Assembly: GCA_022701365.1 (NCBI GenBank)
Contig: JAKUHH010000094.1
Span: forward strand, 63,043-127,042
Direction of reading: 5' to 3'
DNA: 64,000 bases
Source: Mycocentrospora acerina
Taxonomy: Eukaryota > Ascomycota > Dothideomycetes > Pleosporales
A program made the translations under genes and the position numbers. The notes under the pieces were generated by a model. The model saw only the letters and a program-made list of their open reading frames with translations, ran no database searches and had not been told where the DNA came from. Below, one piece after another: positions 43,646-55,711 of the stretch (the stretch's first letter is position 1; every line of letters begins with the position of its first letter).

Positions 43646-46600
43646 GGTGGGATGATCAAGAGGAGGCTATTTGGCTTGTGGAGAGTTGCTGTAGAGGGTG
43701 GTGATTAAACGCTTTACGACAAGACATTGTTCTTATATACCATTTAGCCCATGACTTGTTTTCTTGGAACTTCAGTACTGAGATAAATAGTGCTTACTTT
43801 TGACATGAGCCCATCCCATGAATATAATTAGGCTGGTTGCCTACAGCACAACGCGGAAGGTGGTGATGAAAAATTGTGACGGCCTGATCTTATAGGTTAC
43901 ATGGTATCTCCTGCAGCTTGAAAGGTACACTCTACAACCTAAACATCCTTCCATATCTTACCAAGTCAAATTCCAGAACGACAGGTGTTCCCCAGCCTTC
44001 TTATGTGAATGCTATATACTACCTACTAGAAAATTCCCCATTAAATAATTCGACAGTCATTCAAAATCTTTCGCATCATCCAACGGCTGCCCAGGCACCA
44101 AGTCTTCAAGACCCCGTAATCAGGCCTCCCGCAGAATATCACCAATTTAGAACCCTGTTGGATTCATTAATACCGCATCCGGCCCCCCGAATTCGATGCA
44201 TACAGCATGCACTGCATATCTAGGCCAACTAATATAGCTTTTATCATAGAGTCCTTTGTGCCGACGAGCCGTTTTCACTTCCACATCGCCCGACATTTCA
44301 GCTGCTGTCCCCACACGCAACTTTCTTTATCAGGACGATAATCTCGTGGTTAGAAACCGACCTAACTGTAGTGACCTGGAAAAAATGAATAAGAGCACAA
44401 AGATGAAGCCTGATAAGTGAATTGTTTGTGGCGAGGATGTCTGTCGGATGAGGAAGGCGCCTCCGAAGCTTGAGTGAAAACAAGCTCTCGGTTAGTCATT
44501 AGTGCCGGGACTTACCCATCTGCAAGCACATGCTTATCGATCGTATCTGTCTACCCCGCCGCCACACCTTCTTCTGACGTGGTTCATTTTCAAACATACA
44601 TTGGGTGATGTTGCGTTTCCTGCTTGAGTGTTTGCATTGGCTGGGCGGGGTGTCAGACAATGTTACTCGTGTGGTTACGTTCTGCCTATTTCGCGGAATT
44701 GTTTGACACCGATTACTGTGTAACTGGTGTTGATGAGCAAGGCGTAGTACCGTCCATTTCCGGTGAAGATTTGTGCGAGGAAGCTGGTGATCTTTCCGTG
44801 CAGTCTGAATCATTTCCACAGGGGTCCTCGCGGTCTGGCATATGGTTGCACAACGCGTACCACCCCTCTCCTTCATGTACTTCCTATTCCAATATCTCCG
44901 CGCCTGCTTAGATTCTTCGGAAGCGAGTGCGTCCATTCAGCAATAGCTTCCCTTCATACTTGAATTGTATAATCTTTGTCTCTCTAGCCGAATACCCTCG
45001 ATTCTTCTCAAGGCAGGTGCTTTGCAAACTCGGCATCCTTTCGGTAGTGTCGACAAGCAGACTTTTAAAACGAGTTAATTCCTCGCTGTCAAACATGACA
45101 TAGAAATTGATCGCTTCTGAATAAAAAGGAAACTAGAGAAGAGTAGCTCAAATACCAAATTAAAAAAAATCTTTCGTTGAATTACTTGGACACATACATT
45201 TTCAGTCAAAAGTTAGAACTTTCAGTTTCCATGAAGCCACGCATGGATACGCGACTACTATTAGATTGAGGTCCGAACAATTGACCCTGTCCCTGTTCTG
45301 CGTTAATGAGATGAAAAAAAGTCTTTTCAAAATAGACGGTTTACCCCACTTCTCCAGAACCTAAATCTCCGAATTAAATGCTTCAGCGGCTACCTAACAT
45401 GTGTGTATGACCAGCGCTTTGACCAAGCGTTTGGGGGTACATTGTACATAATGGAAGACTGCTACTCCTCCATTATCAAGACAAACCATTTTTGTCGGGT
45501 GGGTTATATCAATCTACTGGCCTCACAGCTAGAAATCGATTGGCTTTTGGCTGTGAGACTTTTCAATACTTTGATGCCACCCAGTACCATCTTCATACCT
45601 CTCTTGAGATGCAGCGCAGACATATCGAACACGGGGTGTTCAAGATTGAATATGGGTAGATTGGGGTGGTGTCATGGACATTCTCCATTATCACATTTTG
45701 TTGTTTTCGTTTTCTCAAAGGAAAGGTCTGCTTGGAGAAGTCTCTGATGCGGTTTATGTACTTTGGAATCGCCTTTGAGCCAGTCACATGATCCATCCTT
45801 CCTTGATCTAATGAACGCACGCAAAGACGGGATGCAGATGGAAGACTGACACTAATCTGAATGTATACTAGTCTACATACCATAGTACGCAGAAACAAGT
45901 GTGTTTAGATATTGTAAGAGGAGCTTGAGCACCCAAATTGGATCTGCGTATGTCTTTGCTGTGCTATGTAGAAAATAAATAAAGTGAGCCTGACTAGTCT
46001 AGGTATGTGTATCAAAGCATGTTCAAGCGTGAATAGTTGTACATGAAGAGTATCAGTGAGAGTTCTCTTCCGTCATGAGCACCTGCCTTGACAAGACTTA
46101 ATCCAGAGCTCAAGTGTTCCGGTGAATTTGGCAGTAGTTTTATAATCTGCTGCGCCGCCATTTAAGAAAAGCAATCCTATCATGCTGAAGTGGAGTTTTG
46201 CCGATAGCTACTGGTAGTAAGTGCTGATCCACGACACTTTCGTCCCATAACGGCTGATGGTGGGACAGATTGATGTCACGAATGAAATCTCCTCGAAAAG
46301 GGTCATCAAGAATGTCCTTGGCATTGTTCCAGAGCAGCTGGCCTTTGGTGTTAGTGTTCCCCTCGTTCCTATTGAGAATGCGATATTCTGCGAAGAGTCG
46401 AGCGTACCTCATCAGTCAGTAGTTTATAAAGGACACAATAAATCTCGCATACAATTGCGAAGTTGGAACCTGATTCAATGTCAGAGCTTCTCTGCAACCA
46501 AGGGCTCGGGTTCAGGTGAGAGATGCACAATCGCCTTGATGACGGAGTATGTAAGGGAAAAGCATGTAGTTGGGGGGGGGGGGGGGTGGCACCGTACGCT

Positions 46601-47261
46601 AGCTGCATTCGTGAGTAGCACTAGTGTGCTATCTGGAGATTGGCGAAAGCTGAAGTGGGAGTGATGGAGGCATATCAAAAAGGCTCAGACGGCAAAGTTA
46701 ATTAATTCGGACGTGTCAATCTTAACCACAGCAGCCTAGGCATCCGAGCACAACTGTTGTTTCGATGCACATGGCACTACCATCAACCCCCACATGATCC
46801 AAGCCAGCAGTGGTGAGTACTTGCGCCCACTCATTCCAAGATGGTGCTAAACACTGCTTTTTCAGCTATGAAGTCAGCGAGCTGTTCAGAGCTGCTATCC
46901 GCCGAGCCACTTCGTCCAGCCAAGGCTAGGCTGGACGCCTGCGACAGCCCGGCAAGCACATCCGTGAAGTGAGGCGTCGACGACGCGTCGCACGCAGAGA
47001 AAAGGAGCAGAGGCACGTGCTGGCCTTCTCCCAATGGCAACCATTTGAGCCACGTTCCCGAGTCGGCGCCACAATTGGCGAAGCACAGTCGGCCTAGCGG
47101 TGAGCATGCACATGTAGTCTGTCTGGCACACGCAAGGCACTCGTGGCCACGTCCATTAATTCTCACGCAAGCCGACACTCTTGCCTTGCTCATTCCACAG
47201 CGCGTCCCAGACGGTTGACGCGTCCCACGGGCTTCACATTCTTCAGGTCCAGGCAGCCCCA
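43646..47261. other. gene-poor region, no confident gene
   Basis: About 3.6 kb. A minus-strand open frame at 46140-46412 is preceded by a good branch and acceptor (TACTGACTGATGAG) and might be an orphan exon or gene remnant (contains ILDDPFRGDFIRDINLSHHQ), but no partner exon or domain was found. Other frames (44499-44936, 45403-45747) have no support. Confidence 0.5.
46572..46586. repeat. 15-base poly-G tract
   Basis: An uninterrupted run of 15 G. Such tracts are unstable in replication and sequencing, so the length may be inexact. Confidence 0.8.
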
Positions 47262-48515
47262 ATGTCGTCATACCGCGACTACCCGCATGCACATGCACAC
47301 CGTCAGCCGCCACTCATCGACCGCATCCCAGACAAGCACATGGACCTCGACGTCTCGGACGAGGAAGACGACTTCTACACTAAAGAGGAAGCCCACCTGC
47401 TCCCACCCAAGTGGCGTGCAGACGTTGCGCGCGTCAAGGAGCGTGTCCCGCGCAGAGTCCAGCGCTGTCTTGCCGTGGGCCTTGCCATTGCCCTGCTGTG
47501 TCTCGCCAGCTGGGAAACGTACTTTGGGCCACGACACGCTGCGCTCATGCGCGAGCTGGAGGCCATGGACGCGACGCCTGCGATGAGCTATGGCAGCCAA
47601 GTGCGCCCAGAATTCAAGGGCATGATCCAGGTCAGCGACATGGACGAACATCATCTGCCCGCAAAGGGCAAACGTCTGGTGTTTGTGGGCGATGTGCACG
47701 GCTGCCGCGAGGAGCTCGAGCATCTGCTGAAGAAGGTTGACTTCGACCACAAGCACGACCATCTCGTCCTGACCGGCGACGTCATCGCAAAAGGTACACC
47801 GTAGACCCCTCACGCACCAACCCTTGTCCAACGGCTTCTCGTATTAACACGGCCAGGCCCCGACTCCCCCGGCGTCGTCGCCCTCATCCAGAAACTAGGT
47901 GCCTCGTGCGTCCGCGGCAACTGGGAGGACAAGCTCCTGCTCAGCATTGCTGAGTCGGCCTCACCACACCTCGCCACCCTCCCAGGCCCCAACGAGTCTC
48001 CCAACACCCCCAACGATGCCCTCGACGAAGCCTCGCCTGCCCCTGCCAACTACAAGCTCCGCCAGCTCGCCAAGCAATTCTCCCACAAGCAAATCGCCTT
48101 CCTCCAGCAATGTCCCGTCATCCTGCGCGTTGGCAGCGTCCCCAACCTCGGCTCCCTCGTCGTTGTCCACGCCGGCCTCGTCCCTGACATTGCACTCGAA
48201 CACCAAGACCCCTACCACGTCATGAACATGCGCACCATCGACCCCAAGACACACATCCCCAGCTCCAAGCACAGCGGCACTCCTTGGGAGAAGTTTTGGA
48301 ACCACAGACAGGCCAAGAAGCATCACCACGAGCGCAAGAGCATCATCTACGGACACAATCGCAAGAGGGGGCTCAATCTGCAGGACTACACCTACGGACT
48401 GGATTCTGGGTGTGTCAGTGGCGGTCACCTCACTGCTCTGGTTGTGAATGGACATGGGAAGACGGAGATTGTCCAGGTCAAGTGCAAGAGGGCCGAGGGG
48501 TACGAGACAGACTAA
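47262..48515 (+). CDS. calcineurin-like phosphoesterase, PPN2-like polyphosphatase
   Basis: Two exons (47262-47793, 47857-48515) give 396 aa. An acidic cytosolic head is followed by one membrane helix at about 69-85 (type II anchor), then a metallophosphatase domain with GDVHG (143-147), GDVIAKG (172-178), GNWED (198-202), VVVHAGLVPD and IIYGHN. These are all the metal-ligand motifs of the PPP-like calcineurin fold. The layout matches yeast Ppn2 (YNL217W), a vacuolar endopolyphosphatase delivered through the membrane-protein sorting pathway. Substrate is inferred from that similarity. The intron (63 nt) splits a glycine codon within the second metal motif. Confidence 0.85.
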
Positions 48516-49818
48516 TAGTTTGGTTGCTGGTGTTTTTTTTTCATTTTTACTGGGCGTTGAACAGTGTGAGGCAGGCCAGCATCACTTCGTATTACATTGC
48601 CGGAGTTTTCGATTCGGTATCGCATAGCTTGTTTTTCTGACGGCGGTTTTCACTCTACCTGTGTGTGGGACAGGAGTAGATATCAAGATGTGCATTTAGC
48701 ATTGTTTAACTATCACAGTGCTGGCACTTGCCGTATTACGTTATATTATTTATCCTGTTAATTCATTCGTCGATCCAGTCTCCATTTCCCTCCGTGTTCT
48801 CCCTGCACATTTTTCCTTCAGCCTTGCCGGCCACTCAAAGGAAGAAGGACCAACTACCGCAACACTTCCTTTTTCAGAAAAAAATTTGCTAGCAAAGGAT
48901 CATGGGATCTCAATCTGGCAATCCGGTTATCTAGCCCAGCTTCCTTCGTTCATTGCTTATCTTCCCCCGGCACTTGAGACTCCGCAAAAATCACTATCTG
49001 TCTATCTATCTACCAACTTGGCTTCTGCACTCTGCATCCTGCTTCACCCCAGACTCCACACTTAAAATACAGATGCACTATCTCTCCCCGCTGCCCGACG
49101 CCCACCATTCTTAGTCACTCGTCTGACTCCTTGGTCTCACCAGAGGAGCTCTCTCTCTCTGTCTCTGTGTGCCAAGCCAAGCCAAGCCTAGCCCAGCCAT
49201 GATGATTACCTGATCTAAGTTGCACAGCCGTGTTAAATCGTCGTCTCAATCAAGCACATTGCGTAACAACAGCAATATCAATCCTTGCCGTTGAACGAGC
49301 TGGCCATCAGCGTATCGTAATTTTTTTTCATTCGCAAAGAATACGGTTTCCGAGAGAGAGAGAGCCAATAGCATTGGATGTGCCTGCATAGCAATATGGG
49401 TCGCGAGACTGGAAACTTGCAATTACATTGGCCATTCGGCTAGAATGATAGAATACGCCGAGAGGTCCGGGATTGTCAGGCCATGTTCGATGGTAGGGTT
49501 GCATTATTATCATTTTTATCATTATTATTTAAGCATTATATGGGCTTCGCTCCGTGTGCAGGCCTCGTTCAATAGGGTATCTTGCTGCGAAATCTTGTTA
49601 TCTAGGTGCCAAGGAGAAGTGTTTTCGAGCCAAGAGGCACTCTCCACTTCGGGTGAGTACCTGTATTGTCAAGGCGATGGGAGGGAGGAGAGGAGTGGAG
49701 GAGAGATGGAGTATAGAAAGGATGGTTAGGTAACTGTAAGGATGATGGATACGCAATAGATACACTTCATTCTGTGTTTTTGCAAGTTACTGGAGTTGAG
49801 CGATCCCAGTAACAGAAC
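48516..49818. other. intergenic, no gene seen
   Basis: Contains CT-rich and GCCAA repeats near 49150-49200. No supported gene. Confidence 0.55.
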
Positions 49819-51963
49819 ATGGTGTCTTCATTGCTTCTTCGTGCCGGCACAGCAGCCACCGTCCTTTTATCTCACTTGGCTACCTCAGAGCCTCTCCCCC
49901 GATACAAGGTATCATTTACCGGTCCATTTGATGTCGAATCAAACGGCATCCAGAACATCAATGTCGTCTACAATGGACATCTAAATGGAGAATTGACAAT
50001 CGCATATGGACCATGCGATATCAGCACACAACAAGACGCTCATCACCGCGTTGGAAGCACTCATGTCGGCGAGCATCCATTTGCGAAACGACATGCAGAA
50101 TGGATAGATCGGCGGCCGACCAAGTTTGTCTGGCAGGCCCCTGCTGATATCAGCAGGGGGTGTTTGCATGCTTTTGTGGATGAGGTGATGGTGGGAAGAT
50201 CCGAGGAGTACACAGTGAAGTCGAGGAGGATGAAAAAAAGGGCTACTTTTGCCGATGTGGCGGACCCTATGGGTCCCTGGTTCGACGGCGTGGAGTATCT
50301 GAAGGCGAAGAACTCAAATGAAACGTTTGTTGCGGCAACAAAGGGGAAGAGATTTGGAATCTTGGGGGCGGGAATCAGTGGACTGATGACTGCTGTGAGT
50401 TGGCGTCTTTGTTGAGAAAGTGCGTGCACGAGGAAGTTGCTGCTGACCTAGAATTAGCTCATCCTCGAATCCGTGGGCATCCACAACTGGAAAATTCTTG
50501 AATCGTCAAATCGAGTCGGTGGCCGGATGATGACTTCATATCTCAACAACACCAAGCCAGAGGAATATCAGTACCATGAACTGGGTCCCATGCGTTTCCC
50601 TTACTCAATTCACGACCCAGAGACCAACGAAACATTCCCCATTGCAGACCAAAAGATGATATTCCAGCTTGCCGATGTCCTGAACAAGATGAACAAGAAT
50701 GAAGACCCGGCACTCCAAGTAAACTTCATTCCCTGGATCCAGATCAGCGACAACGCGCCCGTGGCCACATCTGCCCGCCGCGAAGACGGGACAATCCCTG
50801 GTCGGCTTGAGACCAAACTCAATCCCTCTCTCCTCGACAATGCCAACCTGACATACTCCAACACCACCGCCGTCTACGAAGCCATGGCCGCACTCGACGA
50901 CTTCAAAGCCCTCACTCCTGAGCGTGTCCGCTTCTACGCTAAAGACATCTTCCGCGCCCATAAAGAGGCCGTTTCACAGGGCATGCTCGACTTCTCTGAG
51001 GTCGAATACCTGCGGCACGTCATGGGCTACGACGCCAATATCACCGACCAAGTAACCTCGACTGCCGTGTCGTGGCCAATGTGGGAATTTGAAACCGTCT
51101 ACTTCATGGCTAGCGAATGGCGCACCATCGACAAGGGAATGAGCCGCCTGCCTGAAGCCTTCCGCCCCCTAGTCCAAGCACGCACCAATTTTAACACCAA
51201 AGTCTTTGGCGTAAAGCACAATAAGGACAAAAACACCGTCACCGTCTCATCCCGCGAAACCGGCTCCAACCCGTGGGTAGCAAACACCACCACTCATGAG
51301 TTTGACTACATCTTCAACTCGGTGCCCTTCAACCTACTCCGCTTCTGGAAAATGCCGCCCCATTCATCGCTGATGAAGCGAGCCATTGAGCGTACTGTCT
51401 TTGACGGCGCAGTCAAAGTCGCCATGCAGTACAAAACCCGCTTCTGGGAGCATCTTGAGCGTCCCATCATTGGTGGGTGCGGACGTGTGGACATCTAGGG
51501 GATTGGGCAGATTTGCTATCCTAGCTACAAGATCAACAGCACAGGTCCTGGAACCATGCTGACCAGTTATATCTCCAGTTCCGACGCTGTCGTCGCGTGC
51601 TCAATGCCCGAGGAAGAGCATATTGCGTATATCCAGGCGGCAATGGTGGAGTTGCATGGCCCAATTGCGGATGAGATGTGGACGGGTAACTATGCGCGGC
51701 ATTGCTGGGAGAAAGATGAGCACCATGCTGGGTCGTGGGCGGTGCCGATTGTGCCACAGCAGCAATTGTACTTGCCCGCATTCTGGCAGACGGAGTTCAA
51801 CACCGTCTTTATTGGCGAGCATACGAGCTATACGCATTCGTGGGTGTTCAGTGCGTTGGAGAGTGCGGTCAGAGGAAGTGTGCAGATGTTGCTTGATATT
51901 GGACTGGTAGACGAGGCGAAAGAAGTGAACCGTGTGTGGATGGCGAGGTGGATTAACTTGTAA
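49819..51963 (+). pseudogene. L-amino-acid oxidase (flavin amine oxidase family), interrupted by one in-frame TAG
   Basis: Two exons (49819-50394, 50458-51963) make a 693-codon frame with a single internal stop at 51496-51498 (codon 539). The product would be an extracellular or vesicular FAD-dependent L-amino-acid oxidase: a signal peptide (1 to about 23), a ~170-residue N-terminal domain, the FAD-binding GILGAGISGLMTALILE split by the intron, ESSNRVGGRM, GPMRFPYS, and after the stop the FAD tail region NTVFIGEHTSYTHSWVFSALESAVRG. The frame continues perfectly on both sides of the stop, where relatives have DIPGIG, so the lesion is recent or an error. No intron can remove it: the nearest GT-AG would be about 22 nt. 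UAG-G is not a known fungal readthrough context. The truncated form lacks part of the flavin site. Confidence 0.8.
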
Positions 51964-52065
51964 TTCGGAAAATTGACGGAAGTTTGACAGGATACTGGGC
52001 AGTGACGAGCGGTAGATAAACTCAACTTGTTGATTGTGTACATCTTGTCATCACGTAGCAAGGAT

Positions 52066-53432
52066 TTAATCGGTATCCATGTCCATTTGGATTTGTTGAC
52101 GCGGAAACTCGAGCCAAGGGTCCCATTCCGAGTCAAGGTAGTTTCCAATCATGCCCAATATGTATGCTCCTGCATCTCCAATCTGCCACATATTCCTTCC
52201 ATGGTGTAGCAGGACGGCGTAATATGCCATGATGATGAGGGCCTCCGGCTGCTTTGCTGTCAATAAGGCAATGTATTCCATTGGCATCAGCGTCGTCCAC
52301 GAAAAGATCATCTGGTACCGAGTTCCCTGCTCCTCGTCTGTAATCGCTGCATCTATCCCAACTTGTAAGAATTTGATTGCCACTCGACAAGCCTCCTTGT
52401 CTTGTTCTCCTAGGCTGTGTGTTGCCTCGATGAGATCCATCGCTGGCTGGCACTGAGTGCCTCTGGGTGGCCGAGTCGTAAAAGCTGAACTAAACTTAAG
52501 AAGAGGCTCTAGTTCCGACTGTATGAGCAGCGGCCATGCGGATTTGGCAATGGTAACGACGCCCCTTTGCATCCCTACACAGTGCGCGTAGTCTGTGAGG
52601 AAAGTATCGAGGCCGCCTGTGTTGCGCTTGACAAGTGTATCAGCGAGAAGATGGTGGCCTAGTACTGACGAGAAGAGAAGGAGAGGAACACAATTGGAAC
52701 TGTCAACAGATGTCCAAGCCGTGTTAAAAAGAGAGATGGCTCGTGTCTGTAGAGTCATAGCCTCGTGAAGGAATATATCTGCACGCTCAGGATGAAGGTA
52801 TGCTAAGTGGCGCGCGGAGAAAGCTAGCAGCTGATGCATCAGGAATGGCGCAGAAAGCCCCTTCTTCAGAGCGAGAGAAAGACTAGATGGGCGATACCAT
52901 TCGACGCCGAAACCCAACTTGAACGCCTCATCGTCGAGGGCAAGGTGCGCAAAGAGTTCCATGTGGACCATGTTGAGCGCCTCATCAGATGACTCGTTCT
53001 GGTCGTCTGTGTCATTGCGAGAGCTTGAGGAATTGACATCGTAAGAAGACGCCGGGGTCAGCGGGGTAAGGCCCTGGTTGGAAAGAGAACCTGGACTTGG
53101 GTGTTGGCTTTGCGCAGGTGAGTGTTCTGTCGAGCGACTGTCCCGGGAAGTCTGGGCAGCATAACTGCATTCTCGCTCAGATCTGATACACAAAAGACAT
53201 ATTGGACGCTGTTCATCGCACTGGCAGGGCGGGAAAGATCTGCGTTAGCCTGAAAGACATTTGCGCGCCCAACTGATGGACAATCTCACCTTGATGTGGC
53301 GTCTCTTGCTGCGGATTCATCATCAGTATATGGCAGGAGCAAGCGGAAGCTAGGCAGGTTCGGATTCCAAGTGCACGCGACTCACCATTCCAAGCATCCT
53401 CCCCGGGACTTCTTATGGCTGCGACGGAGCAT
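52066..53432 (-). CDS. UPC2-like Zn2Cys6 transcription factor
   Basis: Three exons (53432-53386, 53308-53290, 53220-52066) give 406 aa. The DNA-binding cluster is assembled from all three, including a 19-nt micro-exon: C13, C16, C23, C30, C33, C40 in the context HKKSRGGCLECKRRHIKCDEQRP. This HKKSR...CxxCKxRHIKCDE style is characteristic of the UPC2/ECM22 'sterol uptake control' branch and relatives. The rest is a Ser/Pro-rich linker and an all-helical ligand- or effector-binding domain (LFAHLALDDEAFKLGFGVEWYRPSSLSLALK; LLAFSARHLAYLHPE) typical of these short factors. It ends in MDMDTD. It is transcribed away from an RTA1 gene across a promoter with repeated ACGCGT motifs, which suggests co-regulation. 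A sterol role is inferred only from subfamily. Confidence 0.85.
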
Positions 53433-53967
53433 ATCTGGTGGCTGGAGAATGGAAACGGCGAATACGCGTGTTACATATCTGGGCAGAGGGAGTATGCCTT
53501 GCTGCACTGCTAGCTGTTTTAGGCCAACATTAGCTCGGTATGTTGCTGATGTAATACGCGTGTTGGTGTTTTCGCCCAAGCTTCTCCACCACAACTGCTG
53601 ATTTCAGGCGTTATTTCAGGCATCGTCGCAATACGCGTATCCGCAGTACCATGAGAGGCTGGCATAACTTACGCGTACGCCTCTATGTGGCCTACGCTCG
53701 CAACAAACGCCTGTTCTAGTGTGAAATGATAGTCAGAGCTACCAGTGATGTGGGAAGGAATGTTGGGATGGAGTGTAAACAAGCTTAAGAGAGACTCTGA
53801 CCACTTCTTGTTCCCATCTTTTGTCATTACACTCCACATTTTCTCCCTCTCTCTCTCTTTCTTTCTCTGCTCCCCCACCTTGCTTGGGAACCAACGTCCC
53901 CATAAAGCTCATTCCAACTGGGCCTTTCATCTCAACCCATTCAACCACAATCACACGTGCACACAAC
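53433..53967. promoter_or_regulatory. bidirectional promoter with four ACGCGT motifs
   Basis: 535 bp between the Zn2Cys6 and RTA1 start codons. ACGCGT occurs at 53464, 53556, 53633 and 53671, and the first two share the 12-mer AATACGCGTGTT. A CT-rich tract (about 53838-53877) precedes the RTA1 start, as is common at fungal transcription starts. Confidence 0.6.
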
Positions 53968-54913
53968 ATGCCGACGTTAGAAAAACTTCATGGCACATAT
54001 GCCCTGTGGCATTACATCCCCAGCCTCGCCGCTGCGGTTGTCTTTGCTGTCCTATTCGGTCTCATAACCGCTGCGCACACATGGAAGATGGTTCGAGCAC
54101 GGATGTGGTTCTGCATACCCTTCGTGATTGGTGGCTATTGTACGTCTTGACAAAGATTGCTCTACTCTTTTTCCTCTCAGACAATCCCACACGCAGACCG
54201 CTCGAGTAAAACTAACCTCTCACGCAGTCGAAGTAATCGGATATGCTGGCCGCGCCGCCGCCCCGAACAAGACTGGCGAACTTCTCCCTTATATCATACA
54301 ATCCATCTTCCTCCTCCTACCGCCCGTCTTCTTCGCCGCCTCCCTCTACATGACCTACTCCCGCCTCGTTCAAGCCTTGTCTGCAACAAAATTCTCCCTC
54401 GTCACCCCCCGCTGGTCAACCCGCATTTTCGTCAGCGGCGACGTACTGTGCATGTTGATGCAGTCTTCCGGCGCGGGAATGCTCGCAAAAAGCGACGGCT
54501 CTGACATGGGCGAAAAGATCATCATCGGTGGATTGGGTATTCAGATCCTCATCTTCAGTGTATTCATCATCTGCTGCATCATATTCCACCGCAGATTTTC
54601 GGCCCACTTGAAGAAGATGGGGGCTGCGAGCGATGTTCCGTGGCGCCAGTGCCTGAGGATGTTGTATGCAACCTCGGTGCTGATCTCGGTGAGGAACATC
54701 TATCGATTGGCCGAGTATGTCATGGGGTCGGACAGCTACTTGTTTACTGTCGAGTGGCCTGTGTATGTTCTTGACGGAGTATTGATGTTGTTTGTCATGG
54801 TCGCGTTTTACATCTGGTACCCTGATCAGTTGAGGACAGTGGGAGGCGAGTCGATGGTGGAGCTTTCAAACGAGACCACCGTGACTGAGAGTGGGCAGGA
54901 AACCAAGCACTGA
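53968..54913 (+). CDS. RTA1-family seven-helix membrane protein
   Basis: Two exons (53968-54139, 54228-54913) give 285 aa. The intron (88 nt, ACTAAC branch) lies inside the GGYFEVIGYAGR motif of the RTA1 family. Seven hydrophobic helices can be followed, with LLPYIIQSIFLLLPPVFFAASLYM, FVSGDVLCMLMQSSGAGML (the family's SGD-x8-GAG segment), RNIYRLAEY and GVLMLFVMVAFYIWYPDQL. RTA1/RSB1-like proteins are linked to resistance to aminocholesterol and azole-type compounds and to sphingoid-base export. The biochemical activity is not certain. Divergent from a UPC2-like regulator. Confidence 0.9.
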
Positions 54914-55711
54914 TATGTTGGTTCTAAGAGACATTTGCTGGAAGGGTTGTAGTACGGAGTACTCACCTGGCGTTTTTGTTTTCGATGGACGGCTCACTTG
55001 GAAGTGATGACTGACTTGTTATGATGTACATGAACACAAGCATGAATAGATAGAAAAGTAATGTTATGGAAGAATTGACAACGCACACCACTTGATGTAT
55101 GAAAGTTTTTGGTCTTTATTATCGAATAGGTCCATGTATAGTCAGCCACTTCTTATAGTCAGTATCATCCAATGCGAGGAGAAGGGGGCTAGGCGGCTGA
55201 TAGATTGATGACCAGAAGCCACAAATAATCTCCAGTAAAAAGAGCTAACCAAGAAGCCTTTTGCACGATTAAACGCTGTTAATGACTAAGGCATAGCATG
55301 TAAGATATAAATTACGCATTACCCAAATTTTCCCTAACGTAACGCCAAGATATAAAAGAGCGTAACAGAAGCGTGTTTCACGTTGGTGCCCCGAGTCCTT
55401 CGTCTCTCGTTAATCCGTCGTGCGGTGAGAGTGCAACGCAGTCCGTCCCTAGTCGTCCATTACGCGTCCAATCCGTAAACCCCACATACAATTCCTCATC
55501 TTCGAGCCGAGTAGTAAGAGAGAAGACTGCCAAATCCAACGTGGGATTCAATACAGCAGTAGAGGTCTCTGGTAGATTAATGTACAGAAAAGTCGAGCGA
55601 GAGCCTTTATGCGAGTAGTGTCGTACTCAATGCAGAATCCTCGAGTCAAACTGGCTATCGGATATGCAGTGCGCTTGCGGCACATCTGCATACCTAATAG
55701 AGTCAGACTTT
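54914..55711. other. intergenic, no gene seen
   Basis: Convergent 3' flanks of RTA1 and the membrane protein gene. No supported gene or RNA. Confidence 0.55.

Noticed and set aside
51480..51520. Intron or programmed readthrough explaining the TAG in the amino-acid oxidase
   Set aside because: The only nearby GT-AG pair is about 22 nt, too short. TAG-GGG does not match known fungal readthrough contexts (UGA-CUA).
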